Part shown: piece by piece, positions 29,660 through 39,644 of the stretch
Layout of the letters: every line of letters starts with the position of its first letter
Position numbering within the stretch: position 1 is the stretch's first letter
Source of the DNA: Epithemia pelagica
Taxonomy: Eukaryota > Bacillariophyta > Bacillariophyceae > Surirellales > Surirellaceae
Reading direction: 5' to 3'
DNA length: 64,000 nucleotides
NCBI GenBank assembly: GCA_946965045.2
Contig: OX337234.1
Coordinates: 2,418,001-2,482,000 of the forward strand
Program-made: the position numbers and the translations under genes
Notes under the pieces: generated by a model
What the model was told of the DNA's origin: nothing
What the model saw: the letters and a program-made list of their open reading frames with translations, nothing else
Database searches by the model: none

Positions 29660-31783
29660 ATGCGTCGGTGTGTCATGACATTGCTGATGCTGCGTCATGT
29701 GGTCTCCTTCCAGCCGATGCGGAATAGGCTACCTGAGCTCAGAGGAGGATTCGTTATGATGGGATCGAGCAAGTCGCGATCACGACGGACTGGCTGTCTG
29801 ATGTTGTCTACACAATCCAACGTCGATTTCAAGTTAAAGGGCATCGAATGGTTGCAAGAGACAGTTGTTGATGTTTTGAATGAACTCTATGACCCCGCAG
29901 AAGTTGCTCGAGGAGCTGTAATGGTTAAATTTTCGAAAGGAAATAAGAAGAAAAAGAAAAAGAAGGACGGTGATGAATCTCCAGAACTGAGCGACAGTGA
30001 AAAACAAGCCCTTGCAGATGAGGCGGCCATGCAAGCAAAGCCATTTAATAGCAAGGACGCAATGGTTACTCCAGCCACACGCCCTGAATTTGGCGATTAT
30101 CAAGTCAATGCGGCTATGGGGCTAGCCAATGCACTTGGAATGAATCCTGTCGTATGTGCCAATGAAATAATTGAGGGGTTGAAACCTCGTATTGGTGATT
30201 TCATGGAAGAACCAGAAATTGCAGGGCCCGGGTTTGTTAATCTCAGATTTCAATCTGGTTACCTACAACAAGCCGTACAGGAAATGGTCAGCGACGAGAG
30301 TGGACGCCTTGCTATTCCGAAAACAGCAAATCCCCAGAGAATAGTGGTGGACTTTTCCTCTCCAAATATTGCCAAAGAGATGCATGTGGGACATTTACGT
30401 TCTACGATCATTGGGGATACCTTGTGTAATCTTCTCGATTTTCTTGGTCATGAAGTCGTTCGACTGAATCACGTTGGAGATTGGGGAACACAGTTTGGGA
30501 TGCTTGTCGAACACTTGCGTGATGAATACCCCCAAGCCTTGGACAAGGATTCGGTGGAGACAGTTGATCTCGGAGACCTTGTCGTCTTGTACAAAGCTGC
30601 TAAGAAAAGGTTCGATGATGACGATGAATTCAAAACTCGAGCGCGGGAGGGGGTGGTAAAGCTCCAAGCTGGTAATCCTGAGGAAATCGCGGCGTGGGAA
30701 GCTCTGTGCGCTGCTAGCAGGGTTGAGTATCAAAAAATTTATGATCTCTTGGATATTGAGGGATTGGAAGAAAGGGGAGAGTCGTATTACAACAGGTATC
30801 TGGCAGAAGTTGTTGAAGAACTCGAAGGCCTTGGAATGGCTGTAGAAAGCGATGGAGCAAAGGTCGTCTACGTTGACGGCTACACCAATCGAGATGGATC
30901 AGCTTTCCCCTTGATCATACAAAAGTCTGACGGGGGGTTCAATTATGCGACAACTGACCTAGCCGCGGTGCGCCATCGAACCAGCACACCAAAAGAGAAG
31001 TCGGGTGAACTGGCCGACCGAGTTCTTTATGTAACCGATGCTGGTCAGTCCTCCCACTTTGAGATGGTATTTCAAGTTGCGAAGAAAGCCGGATTTTCCT
31101 CCGAAAACTCTTCGCTTGAGCATGTTCCATTCGGTTTGGTCCAAGGAGAAGACGGCAAGAAATTTGCAACGAGGTCTGGGGATACAGTGAAGCTGAAAGA
31201 TTTATTGAATGAATCCATTCGAATCGCTGGTGAAGACTTGCGTGAAAGGTCTGAAACCAATGACCAAGCGTTGTTGGAGAGGTACGACAAAGTAGCACGC
31301 ATTGTGGGCGTGGGTGCGGTTAAGTACGCGGATCTCTCTATGAATCGAGAATCTAACTACAGGTTTAGCTACGAACGAATGCTGAGTCTGAATGGGAACA
31401 CCGCTCCGTATATGATGTATGCATATGCTCGAATCTGCAGTATCGTTAGAAAGGGGAGCGGTCAAGAAGAGGGCACGACAGTTGTTTGGCCAGAGCCATC
31501 ACCCCTGATTATTTCCCATGAATCAGAACTTAACTTGATGAGAAAGTTGTCCAAACTTCCTGACGTATTGAACGATGTCGAGCGCTTTCTATACCCAAAC
31601 AAGATCTGTGATTTCCTTTTCGAAACTTCACAACAGTTCAATCAGTTTTATGAAAACTGCTCCGTGAACAAGGCAGAAACGCCTGAGCTAAAAGCTAGTC
31701 GACTGTCACTCTGTACAGCAACCGCTGGTACCATTCGAGTCTTGCTCCAAATTCTCGGTATTAATGTTGTAGAAAAGCTATAA
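29660..31783 (+). CDS. RARS: arginyl-tRNA synthetase, probably organelle-targeted
   Basis: The class I synthetase charges tRNA-Arg. The 707-residue protein has the N-terminal additional domain (TRPEFGDYQVNAAMGLANAL), the HIGH signature as HVGH at residues 242-245 (NIAKEMHVGHLRSTIIGD), VGDWGTQFGMLVEHL, the family-typical KMSKS replacement region (KFATRSGDTVKLKDLL) and the DALR anticodon-binding domain at the end. The start MRRCVMTLLMLRHVVSFQP looks like a signal peptide ending at a Phe, as in diatom plastid presequences, so plastid import (perhaps dual with mitochondria or cytosol from a later ATG) is inferred. A lysine run (KGNKKKKKKKDGDE) interrupts the N-terminal domain at residues ~93-107. 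Confidence 0.92.
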   Translation: MRRCVMTLLMLRHVVSFQPMRNRLPELRGGFVMMGSSKSRSRRTGCLMLSTQSNVDFKLKGIEWLQETVVDVLNELYDPAEVARGAVMVKFSKGNKKKKKKKDGDESPELSDSEKQALADEAAMQAKPFNSKDAMVTPATRPEFGDYQVNAAMGLANALGMNPVVCANEIIEGLKPRIGDFMEEPEIAGPGFVNLRFQSGYLQQAVQEMVSDESGRLAIPKTANPQRIVVDFSSPNIAKEMHVGHLRSTIIGDTLCNLLDFLGHEVVRLNHVGDWGTQFGMLVEHLRDEYPQALDKDSVETVDLGDLVVLYKAAKKRFDDDDEFKTRAREGVVKLQAGNPEEIAAWEALCAASRVEYQKIYDLLDIEGLEERGESYYNRYLAEVVEELEGLGMAVESDGAKVVYVDGYTNRDGSAFPLIIQKSDGGFNYATTDLAAVRHRTSTPKEKSGELADRVLYVTDAGQSSHFEMVFQVAKKAGFSSENSSLEHVPFGLVQGEDGKKFATRSGDTVKLKDLLNESIRIAGEDLRERSETNDQALLERYDKVARIVGVGAVKYADLSMNRESNYRFSYERMLSLNGNTAPYMMYAYARICSIVRKGSGQEEGTTVVWPEPSPLIISHESELNLMRKLSKLPDVLNDVERFLYPNKICDFLFETSQQFNQFYENCSVNKAETPELKASRLSLCTATAGTIRVLLQILGINVVEKL

Positions 31784-31819
31784 AGAGATTACGACTGTAT
31801 GTGTATCAGTAGTTCTCGA

Positions 31820-32914
31820 TCAAAAGGCGAATTGGATGCCACTACCACTACTTTCTTCTTTGGCTGGTTTCTTGACAACTGGAGGCGGAGCGGCCCTTCG
31901 AACAGGTTGTTCTGGAGGCGGAGCATTTTCTGCGCCTTCACCAATTGGCTTTTTCTTGGGTTTCTTCATCCACTGTTCAACAGAGTATTCACTTCGTCCG
32001 ACCTTCAAGAGGATTGCAGAAAGCCAATCCAACACTTCTTCGTCCATGATATCATCGAATTTCTTGGTTGGGTTCACAATGAAAACAGAGCTGCCTTGTA
32101 GACCACTCTTTTGAACAGTAACCCACGCATGATAGAATCCAACTTTGGCCTTCTTTTTCACCATCTCTTTGAGGTTCTTGGCAAAGTTATAGCGGTAGCG
32201 ATGGTTTTCAATCATCGGATACCACAAGATAATGGTCGTGTAGGGATTCCTTTCCAAAACACGTTCAATCATCTTGGAAGAGCGATAAAAGTCCTCGTCA
32301 TCCTCGTAAGATGGATCCACAAAGAGAACAGGATGCTTGTCGGAAGCGGGAAGAAAGAATTCAATGGCTTCGGGGTGAAAAGCATCTCCTTTCTCTAAAA
32401 TGGGTTTCTTTTTGAGTCCCTTGACATCCCCAACGTTCAAATCACAGAGACGATGCTCGTCTTGAGGGCGCATCAATCGCTCTCCGAAAACTGGTGATCC
32501 AGGGTATTGTTGCATGTAGCTGTCGGCGCCCTTGACAATCTGGAAATAATGTTTGACAGGAAGGGGAGCGTCGTCAATGTTCTGTGAGATTCTGAGGATA
32601 CCTTTCTTGTACTCTTCCGACTTTTGATCCCCCAAATCATAGAGGCCTGGTCCACAGTGTGTGTCGACGAGGAGAATTCCCTCCTCGTGGGCCATTTGCT
32701 GCGCCACAATGTGAGACCTCAAAATGACATGCTTCAGGACATCACCGTGATTCCCGGCCTGGTGAAGATGCTGCGATGAAGCCATAGTTTCAAATAGATG
32801 CTTCTCGATTGCTTTTGTCTCTTGCTCTCCTCTTTTGTCTTGCACACTTTGCCTGGCGACGACGATTGATGCGAATGTCTTGCTCAAGATCGAAAATTGT
32901 GACCATTCCGTCAT
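31820..32914 (-). CDS. RlmJ-like rRNA adenine-N6 methyltransferase
   Basis: Bacterial RlmJ makes m6A2030 in 23S rRNA. Family blocks are HQAGNHGDVLKHVILRSHIV, LLVDTHCGPGLYDLG, QQYPGSPVFGERLMRPQDEH, LFVDPSYEDDEDFY and TIILWYPMIENHRY. The catalytic N6-adenine motif is D200-P-S-Y203 rather than the usual DPPY. The 43 residues before the second in-frame Met (32785) could be a mitochondrial or plastid presequence, so the target may be organellar large-subunit rRNA. A Pro/Lys-rich tail of ~60 residues is extra compared with bacteria. Its stop lies 36 bp from the ArgRS stop, so the two 3' ends converge closely. Confidence 0.83.
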   Translation of the reverse strand: MTEWSQFSILSKTFASIVVARQSVQDKRGEQETKAIEKHLFETMASSQHLHQAGNHGDVLKHVILRSHIVAQQMAHEEGILLVDTHCGPGLYDLGDQKSEEYKKGILRISQNIDDAPLPVKHYFQIVKGADSYMQQYPGSPVFGERLMRPQDEHRLCDLNVGDVKGLKKKPILEKGDAFHPEAIEFFLPASDKHPVLFVDPSYEDDEDFYRSSKMIERVLERNPYTTIILWYPMIENHRYRYNFAKNLKEMVKKKAKVGFYHAWVTVQKSGLQGSSVFIVNPTKKFDDIMDEEVLDWLSAILLKVGRSEYSVEQWMKKPKKKPIGEGAENAPPPEQPVRRAAPPPVVKKPAKEESSGSGIQFAF

Positions 32915-33212
32915 CTCCGAAAAGACCCCCCAAGGTAGTCACGAAAGACTGGTGGGGGAATCATTCCCGCGAAAATTACGTTTTTGTTTTCGTTCAAAGA
33001 GCAAAGACGATTTTTCGCCAAAACTATAGAAGAACAAAAACACCATCTGTGTGAGAATCTGGACGCAAGGCGAAGAGCGCGGAAGGAATTCCCACACGGC
33101 GACGGCGCCTGTTTTCGACGTTGTTACAAAACAGTCAGCAGCGCGCCTGCGACAGTCAAATCAAACCATTGCTCAAACATCAAAGCCATAATCCTACAAG
33201 TTTACCTAAACC

Positions 33213-34014
33213 ATGACGATTCCTCCTCAAGTCGAACAAGTTATCACCAAGATTGATGCCTTCATGGCAAAGTACCCTCAAGTCTCTCAGTATGGTGAGT
33301 TTTCAAATGATATGAGAAGCATTGCCACAGCTCCGGTGGGACGTCCACGTCTCCATCACACAGACCGGTGAAAGCAACTTTGACAAGAAGGAAGAAAGAA
33401 CGGATCAATGCGACACGAACGTTACATTCGATTTCTCTGGAACAGGTGAATCGTTGGCACTCAGATCCTGGGCGGGTAGTTCCAGTTACCATTTAAGAGA
33501 TAACACGACGAGAATATCTTCGATGGTTGTCGACGAGGAATGTGTTTTGGAGTGAATTATTGCTCACAGACTATGGATTTCTTCTCCATGTTTCTTTCTT
33601 ACAGAGCGTCTTAAGGAAATTGAAGACAAGACTGGCTATCCAAAGGCCATCTTCTTCGTCGTTGGTGTCGTTGTCCTTGGAACTCTCTTGACCCTGGTCG
33701 GAGGAACAAAGTTGATTGTGGATTTGATGGGCTTTGTTTACCCAGCCTACATGTCATTCAAGTCAATGGACTCTGGAAGTCAGGATATGACGCAGTGGCT
33801 GACGTATTGGGTTGTCTTTTCATTTTCGTCGATTTTGGAAAACTTGCTTGGTTTCTTGGTCGAATTCATCCCCTTCTACACTTGGATCAAGGTTGGAATC
33901 ATTGTGTGGATGTACCATCCGTCCACAATGGGAGCGAAGACAGTGTATGAACAAGGACTTCGGCCTCTTCTCCTTCCCTACATCAACGTTTCGGAACCGA
34001 CGAAAACAGATTAA
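33213..34014 (+). CDS. Yop1/REEP5/HVA22-family ER-shaping membrane protein
   Basis: There are two exons: 33213-33294, a 310-bp GTGAGT...TTACAG intron (33295-33604), and 33605-34014. Together they give 163 residues. TB2/DP1/HVA22 proteins insert hydrophobic hairpins that curve ER tubules. Signatures present are GFVYPAYMSFKSMDS, the TYWVVFSFSSILENLLGF hairpin, FIPFYTWIKVGIIVWMYHP and TMGAKTVYEQGLRPLL. The length is close to yeast Yop1 (about 180 residues). The intron is longer than the 52-bp one in the RING-CH gene. Confidence 0.9.
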
Positions 34015-34541
34015 CTTCACCTCATCCTGCCATCTATCGCTTCATGAAATATTATAAAGCTGTCACCATCACATACTAGTACAAAAGCAAACTTACGTAT
34101 TGTTATTGTCCTAGGAGTACTCCTACATCGTTGCCTAATCCTATGACATGACTTCGATGCTAGCGCTCCAGACCAGCAACAGGTATCTTCCGTCTATTCG
34201 AATTTCAATTTTGCGAACGCATTCTTCTTGCCGCCATCATCTTGCGCGTGGAGAAATCCGATACAAAAAATGAATGTTGTTGCTGGCGCCCCTCGCTCGC
34301 GCTCCTGCCGACATGGACACGCAATCCGCGTGCCGCGCACTGCGCTCCCTCTATTGTATTGTCTATTGTATTGTACGCCGGGCACTGACCAGTCTGTGAC
34401 GTGTCACAGCATCACGTGTGTCACACACGTCTCTTTTTCAGTCCCGCACTCTCGCTTCGACCCACGACTGGACACGGGCGACGGAGGTACCGAGAGACCA
34501 TCATCCATCGCATGTGACCATGGGATCAAAAGAATCTGACA
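34015..34541. other. intergenic region upstream of the DnaJ gene
   Basis: This 527-bp stretch between two tandem plus-strand genes contains short imperfect repeats (ctattgtattgtctattgta, near 34350-34376). No gene is supported. Confidence 0.4.
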
Positions 34542-35939
34542 ATGGCATCATCTGCCTCCAACGGAGACAACAGAAGTGGAAGTGGAAGTATCAGATGTCA
34601 TTATGATGTTTTGGGTGTCGATCAATCAGCTGATGTGGCAACAATAAAAAAGGCACACCGCAAACTTGCTCTGAAATATCACCCTGACAAGAACAGTGGA
34701 AATGGTGATACCGAGAATGCCGCAGAGCAATTTCGTCTGGTTCAGCAAGCATATGAGTGTTTATCGGATCCAATGGAAAGAAAATGGTACGATGACCACC
34801 GAGATGCCATCCTGAGAGGATGGTCAGCAAATGGAGGTGGAGATGGTTCTGGGGCAGACATGTTGTTCGACGTGGTTCCATTCACATACGCTGGTGTGTT
34901 CAAGGGCTACGGTGATGATGAGGGGGGTTTCTATGCCGTCTATAGATCTGTTTTTCAAAAGATATATGAAGGAGAAGAGCAAGGAACTCGGTCACACGAT
35001 GGATCTTCGTCTCTGGAATACTTGTCAACTGATTTTGGTACATCGGAATCGGAGTGGTCGGACGTGGCGACATTCTATCAGGGATGGGAATCGTTTGCCA
35101 GTGGACTAAACTTTGCATGGGCTGATACATATGACATCAAAGAAGCTCCGAATCGCCGTGTACGTCGGCTCATGGAAGATGAAAATCGAAAGGCGCGAAA
35201 GGCTGCAAAACGTGCTCGAAACGATGATGTCTTGGCGCTGGTCCGATTTGTCAAAAAACGAGACCCTCGTGTTCAACGGAAATTGGAACAATTAGAAGCT
35301 GAAAAACAACAGAAAGAGAAGGATCGTAAAGAAGAAGTACTGGAACGAAAGCGACAGGCGCAACAGGCAAGGGAAGACTGGAAAGTTGAGGCGGAAAAGA
35401 ACTTGGCACAAAGAGAAGAGGAAGATCGTTTGGCTGGGCGTCTTCGGTTGGCAGACCTGGAAGATGACTATGACTATGGTGGTGGAAAAAAGAAGAAAGG
35501 GAAACGCAAAAAGGGAAAGAATTCAAGAGTTGTGGAGGATGAAAATGAGGAAGAGCAAGAGAAAGAAGGGGATGACCCTGCTCTGACAGAGCCGACTGAA
35601 ATGGCAGCTGAATTGGACGGAACTGATTTGACAAAGGAAAACGATGAATCAAGTTCTGACATTGACGCCGGGATAGATGCATCGACAGAGCAACAACAAC
35701 AATCAGCAGATTTGCCCGAGACAAATAGTGAGGTTGATGAGAGTGACGGAACTGAGTCAGATGAAGAAGAGGGTGAACCGGATGTCTGGAGATGCGTATG
35801 TTGTCGAAAAGAGTTCAAAAGTGAAGCACAGATGGCTAATCATATGAAAAGTAAGAAGCACAAGGAGGCATTCAAGAAATATCAGGCCAAGATGCAAAAA
35901 GAAAAGGACGCAGTACTGGATGAGTTCCTCGTTTCATGA
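34542..35939 (+). CDS. DNAJC21: DnaJ homolog subfamily C member 21 (Jjj1-type)
   Basis: Jjj1/DNAJC21 is a J-protein that works with cytosolic Hsp70 to release factors from the late pre-60S ribosome. The 465-residue protein has an N-terminal J domain (residues ~19-88) with HPD at 47-49, then the family block VVPFTYAGVFKGYGDDEGGF and the conserved FYQGWESFASGLNFAWADTY with a following Arg/Lys-rich helix. An acidic region and a C-terminal C2H2 zinc finger (WRCVCCRKEFKSEAQMANHM, then KSKKHKE) complete the architecture. With Notchless at 8.4-10.0 kb this is the second 60S-assembly factor in the window, but they are not adjacent. Confidence 0.92.
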   Translation: MASSASNGDNRSGSGSIRCHYDVLGVDQSADVATIKKAHRKLALKYHPDKNSGNGDTENAAEQFRLVQQAYECLSDPMERKWYDDHRDAILRGWSANGGGDGSGADMLFDVVPFTYAGVFKGYGDDEGGFYAVYRSVFQKIYEGEEQGTRSHDGSSSLEYLSTDFGTSESEWSDVATFYQGWESFASGLNFAWADTYDIKEAPNRRVRRLMEDENRKARKAAKRARNDDVLALVRFVKKRDPRVQRKLEQLEAEKQQKEKDRKEEVLERKRQAQQAREDWKVEAEKNLAQREEEDRLAGRLRLADLEDDYDYGGGKKKKGKRKKGKNSRVVEDENEEEQEKEGDDPALTEPTEMAAELDGTDLTKENDESSSDIDAGIDASTEQQQQSADLPETNSEVDESDGTESDEEEGEPDVWRCVCCRKEFKSEAQMANHMKSKKHKEAFKKYQAKMQKEKDAVLDEFLVS

Positions 35940-36330
35940 CACAATTGGTTGGAGCTTGTAGGAAGGTGTCCTGAGTTTGCATGGTTCAAAAGGGTTCCTC
36001 TATATTAACAAGAACGTGATTCTTGCCAGTTTTGTGGGTGCACTGTGAAAAATCTTTGCGAGATATATTGCAAAGCGTCTCGAGAATACCCGAAAGGTGC
36101 TCTCCAGCCCCGGCGACCATCACCAGTATGGTATCCGAAACATATCGGAGCAACTTACAATATCATCGACATGATGGAAATCTTCTCCGTAGGTGTCCAA
36201 AATTTCAGAAATCGAATGTCACATCGTGTGTGCCTCTCTCTCAAGAAGATTCCAGAGTGCCCCAGTGAAGTTTTCGTGGAACAGTTCCCTCGGTATCCTT
36301 AGTTTGCATATTACCATATTAAAATAGTTT
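35940..36330. other. convergent 3' intergenic region
   Basis: This 391-bp gap separates two converging genes. Short open frames here show no recognisable product. Confidence 0.4.
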
Positions 36331-39300
36331 CTATTGGTACCAAGTTATTTCTTTTGCAATGGCGACATCTCCGTGTGTCCAGGGTGGTAAATCGACACCA
36401 AACTCGGCAAAGGCCACAGCGTCCCGTTTCTTTCTTCCATAAAAAGCAACTCTATATCGCAATGCATGAAGACAAATCATGTGTCCTTCCTGCAACAACT
36501 GAGCTTTGTTAAAAGAAGGTTGAGAATTCTCGGGTGCGTCAAGGTAGATGCAACTGGGGCAAACTCTGCGACTTGCATCGGCTTCTTCCGTTCGACTTGG
36601 ATCTGACGGCTGTTCATCGTCAACACACCTTCTCATGACCTCAAGCACTGTCTCCTCGGCCACGGTTGCTTTGTCATAGCGACGACCACCGTATTGGATG
36701 TCGCCCACAATTGGACAATCCATAGCTTGCAAGTGGACTCTCAGCTGATGGTTTCTGCCGGTGATGGGGAAACATGCAACAAGTGAAGTGTCGTCTTCAG
36801 GATTGTATCCGAGAAACTTAAAAATACTGCTTGAAGCTTTCCCCTGCTCCGAGACGATGCGCACTCCAGACATCGGATCTGGTGTGTAGATGGGGGCCTC
36901 TACAAGTACGGTTTGGGTGCCGTCTTGCCACAAACATGTGCCGACGTCTCCCCATGCGGTTGCAATATGCTCCACGGACCTTTGGTTCGAAGGGAAATGA
37001 CCACCTACCTTTGCAATATACAGCTTCTCCACAGTCGATTCCGAAAGACACTTATTAAATATCTTTGCGACAAGCGATGAAGTGGAAAGCAATGTGAGAC
37101 CACTCGTTACTCGGTCTGTCCGATGAAGCGGTTTCAATGAAAGACTATCAATATTTTCCTGTGCCTGTACCATAATTGTTAGTGCATTGGCCAAAAACGG
37201 GCCAGCTGGGTGCACTGGTACAGAAGAAGGCTTGTCGCACACAAGAACATGGGCTTCAGACTCTGTCATACCGTATTCCTGACGTAAAGCATAGGGAAGC
37301 GAGACCTTTTGTACAGAAATATGGGGAGGCGTCAAGACAGGAGCTTCGTGCCAATGCAAAGCTCTTCCAAGCAAGTCTCCGTTCTTGAGTTTCATATGAG
37401 ATGCATCGGATTGGCTCACACTCACCTGATTCACCTGAATAAGGCCATTTCTGAGAGCTGCTTGGAGACTTTGTCCTCCTTTCTTGCCCGAGATAGACGA
37501 GAACTCAACAAACTCTTGTGATAAAACCTGCAGGATAGATTTACCGCACCATTTAGCTTTCACAAACGTTTGGATAACTCGAGTTCTACAGGGTGGGCAT
37601 CGAATATCGGGGTGAAAAGATGAATGTCGAAAGGACGATGGTGGTTGATGGTACTGCAACCTTTCAATTTCATATGAATCAACACCTCGTCGCCGTCGCT
37701 TCAGATGTGGTGGACTAGATGAAACGGTCGTTGAAGTAGATGGCACCAACTTGTTTTCTGTGTTGTCTTGATCGAGTTTCTTTTGTTCCAGAAGTTTCTT
37801 TCGTTTGAGGGAATAGAAACCCCAACATCTGCCATCACAGCTGACCTCACCACAACTTCGACAACTCTTTGATTCTTCCTTTGCGAGTTTCGGTATCGAT
37901 GTATCTACCTGATTCAGCCGGAGAGAAGAAGTCTCCACGCATTTTGTCGAATCATCTTCATCCTGTTTATGCTGCTGGTTTATTGTTTCAATTTGCTTTT
38001 GTACACGGGTGCATTGCTTTGCCAAGGTCTGCCGCTTTTGCTTGAATCGTCGTCCTACGGCGATTTGTTGGCGTTCTGCTTCAAGTGAAGCAAGTTGTTG
38101 CCGTAATTGTGAAACAGAACATCTCTCCAAATTGGCAAAATAACAATCTTTCAAATGAAAATGTTGTCGGCAGTGAAACTCCCCATGGCTCGTTGCTTGT
38201 TGACACAAATGACAGACCAAAACTGGTTCTCGGCATACGGCACAAACACAATGAGCCCCAAAGGTATCGTATGGTGCCTGACAATACAGGCACTTCCCAA
38301 CGATATCACTCTTTCTACCCTCATGTTGGTCTGGATCATTCACGTCTGTTAGTGGCTGTTGTACTTGCCCTTCCTTTCCCTGCCGTGTTTCTTCAGCCGA
38401 TGAGGCTTGTCGGGAGTCAAAGACAAAATTCTTGCCTTGCCATAGGCCGTCACTACCGTACTCTTCCAGGTACTTGTGAATTCCTCCCTTAAGGTGCTTC
38501 ACCTCCTTGACGGAATCCACATTCCTACGAATATACGCTGAGGCTTTTTCGCATCGAATCCCACCAGTACAATACATGAGAACTCGCTTTCCCTCCAACA
38601 TGGTTTGGTTTCGATCGACCCAATGAGAAAACTGACTATAGGTGGTGGTTTGCGGATCAATAGCACTTGGAAAGCGTCCAATCTCATATTCTTTGGTATT
38701 CCGACAGTCAATCAGAACCGTATCTTCTAGACTAGTGGAATGATTCGTTTGTTTGGTTTCAGCAGCACTTTGTGTTGTTAAGTACTCAGTGAGCTCTTGA
38801 TGCCATTCTGATGGTGTCAAGTATCCTTTGGAGGTTTCACCTACGGGAATTTCAAGCATGACTCCACCCGATCCTATCAATTCCTTGGTCAATTTAATGT
38901 TCAAGTCAGGAAACAATGCGTCCGTTGTATCTGTTGTGGACCATTTGAAATCCGAAGGTGACTCAAAAATGAGCTCCGGTTCCTGTATCTTCTCAAAAAA
39001 TCGCTGGCTATCCATCCAAAAGGTTTCAATCGCTTGTCGGAACTCATGGTTCAAAGTGGATGTCTGTTTCGAGTCGTGGAGTAGAGCCAACGTGAAAGCA
39101 TGCACATGGTCATGATGCCCTGATAATGTTCCATTCAGTCCTTCGGCTTTGGAACAACCCACCAAGATGCGACCCTTGAGAGCCAGAGATGCACACAAGC
39201 CATCAAGGGCCGACCGGTACATCTCCATCACTTCAAAATCATCGGAAAGAGGGTGATACTTGTAGAAAAGAACAATAGCTTGAGGTCCTTTTCCTCCATC

Positions 39301-39525
39301 AGTCCTGTTCGTTGAATGCATAGTATCATCGTCATGAACGACAGAGCCAGGGCGAGTGATGTTGTCGGAGGACATCGTCGCTCGAACAGTGTTTGGATTT
39401 GGACTGGAGATTGGGTGGGGAGGGTGGAGGTGGAGGTGTGGAGTCCATACGGAAAGCGTGCCGTATGTAGGCCCGGCTTGTCGGAAGAAGAATGACTGAA
39501 CGGGCGCATATGTAGTGTGGGGCAT
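36331..39525 (-). CDS. fusion of TrhO-type rhodanese tRNA U34 hydroxylase and RPUSD2/Pus9-type pseudouridine synthase
   Basis: The ORF has 1064 residues; a second in-frame ATG at 39375 removes a 50-residue Pro/His-rich leader. Residues ~84-375 match the TrhO/UPF0176/TSTD2 family: an N-terminal acylphosphatase-like part (IVLFYKYHPLSD) and a rhodanese domain with LIDCRNTKEYEIGRF and the active-site loop YCTGGIRCEKASA (Cys319, Cys325). A Cys/His cluster (residues ~412-465: CLYC, CAVC, CHLC) follows, and after it a coiled segment and another Cys cluster (CRSCGEVSCDGRC). Residues ~650-1050 are a RluA-family synthase of the Pus9/Rib2/RPUSD2 type: FVKAKWCGKSILQVL, an S4-like part (RNGLIQVNQ), VCDKPSSVPVHPAGPF and HRTDRVTSG with catalytic Asp804. 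The predicted products are ho5U34 and pseudouridine-32 in tRNA. Confidence 0.85.
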   Translation of the reverse strand: MPHTTYAPVQSFFFRQAGPTYGTLSVWTPHLHLHPPHPISSPNPNTVRATMSSDNITRPGSVVHDDDTMHSTNRTDGGKGPQAIVLFYKYHPLSDDFEVMEMYRSALDGLCASLALKGRILVGCSKAEGLNGTLSGHHDHVHAFTLALLHDSKQTSTLNHEFRQAIETFWMDSQRFFEKIQEPELIFESPSDFKWSTTDTTDALFPDLNIKLTKELIGSGGVMLEIPVGETSKGYLTPSEWHQELTEYLTTQSAAETKQTNHSTSLEDTVLIDCRNTKEYEIGRFPSAIDPQTTTYSQFSHWVDRNQTMLEGKRVLMYCTGGIRCEKASAYIRRNVDSVKEVKHLKGGIHKYLEEYGSDGLWQGKNFVFDSRQASSAEETRQGKEGQVQQPLTDVNDPDQHEGRKSDIVGKCLYCQAPYDTFGAHCVCAVCREPVLVCHLCQQATSHGEFHCRQHFHLKDCYFANLERCSVSQLRQQLASLEAERQQIAVGRRFKQKRQTLAKQCTRVQKQIETINQQHKQDEDDSTKCVETSSLRLNQVDTSIPKLAKEESKSCRSCGEVSCDGRCWGFYSLKRKKLLEQKKLDQDNTENKLVPSTSTTVSSSPPHLKRRRRGVDSYEIERLQYHQPPSSFRHSSFHPDIRCPPCRTRVIQTFVKAKWCGKSILQVLSQEFVEFSSISGKKGGQSLQAALRNGLIQVNQVSVSQSDASHMKLKNGDLLGRALHWHEAPVLTPPHISVQKVSLPYALRQEYGMTESEAHVLVCDKPSSVPVHPAGPFLANALTIMVQAQENIDSLSLKPLHRTDRVTSGLTLLSTSSLVAKIFNKCLSESTVEKLYIAKVGGHFPSNQRSVEHIATAWGDVGTCLWQDGTQTVLVEAPIYTPDPMSGVRIVSEQGKASSSIFKFLGYNPEDDTSLVACFPITGRNHQLRVHLQAMDCPIVGDIQYGGRRYDKATVAEETVLEVMRRCVDDEQPSDPSRTEEADASRRVCPSCIYLDAPENSQPSFNKAQLLQEGHMICLHALRYRVAFYGRKKRDAVAFAEFGVDLPPWTHGDVAIAKEITWYQ

Positions 39526-39644
39526 GCGTCCTCCTAGTAGACATATGCCCTCCCCATGCCGCGCCGGGTGACTCTCCTCCTATGACCAGGCACGTGAATC
39601 CTATTACAATCAATACCAGGAATACACATTCGACGAAGTTAGCA

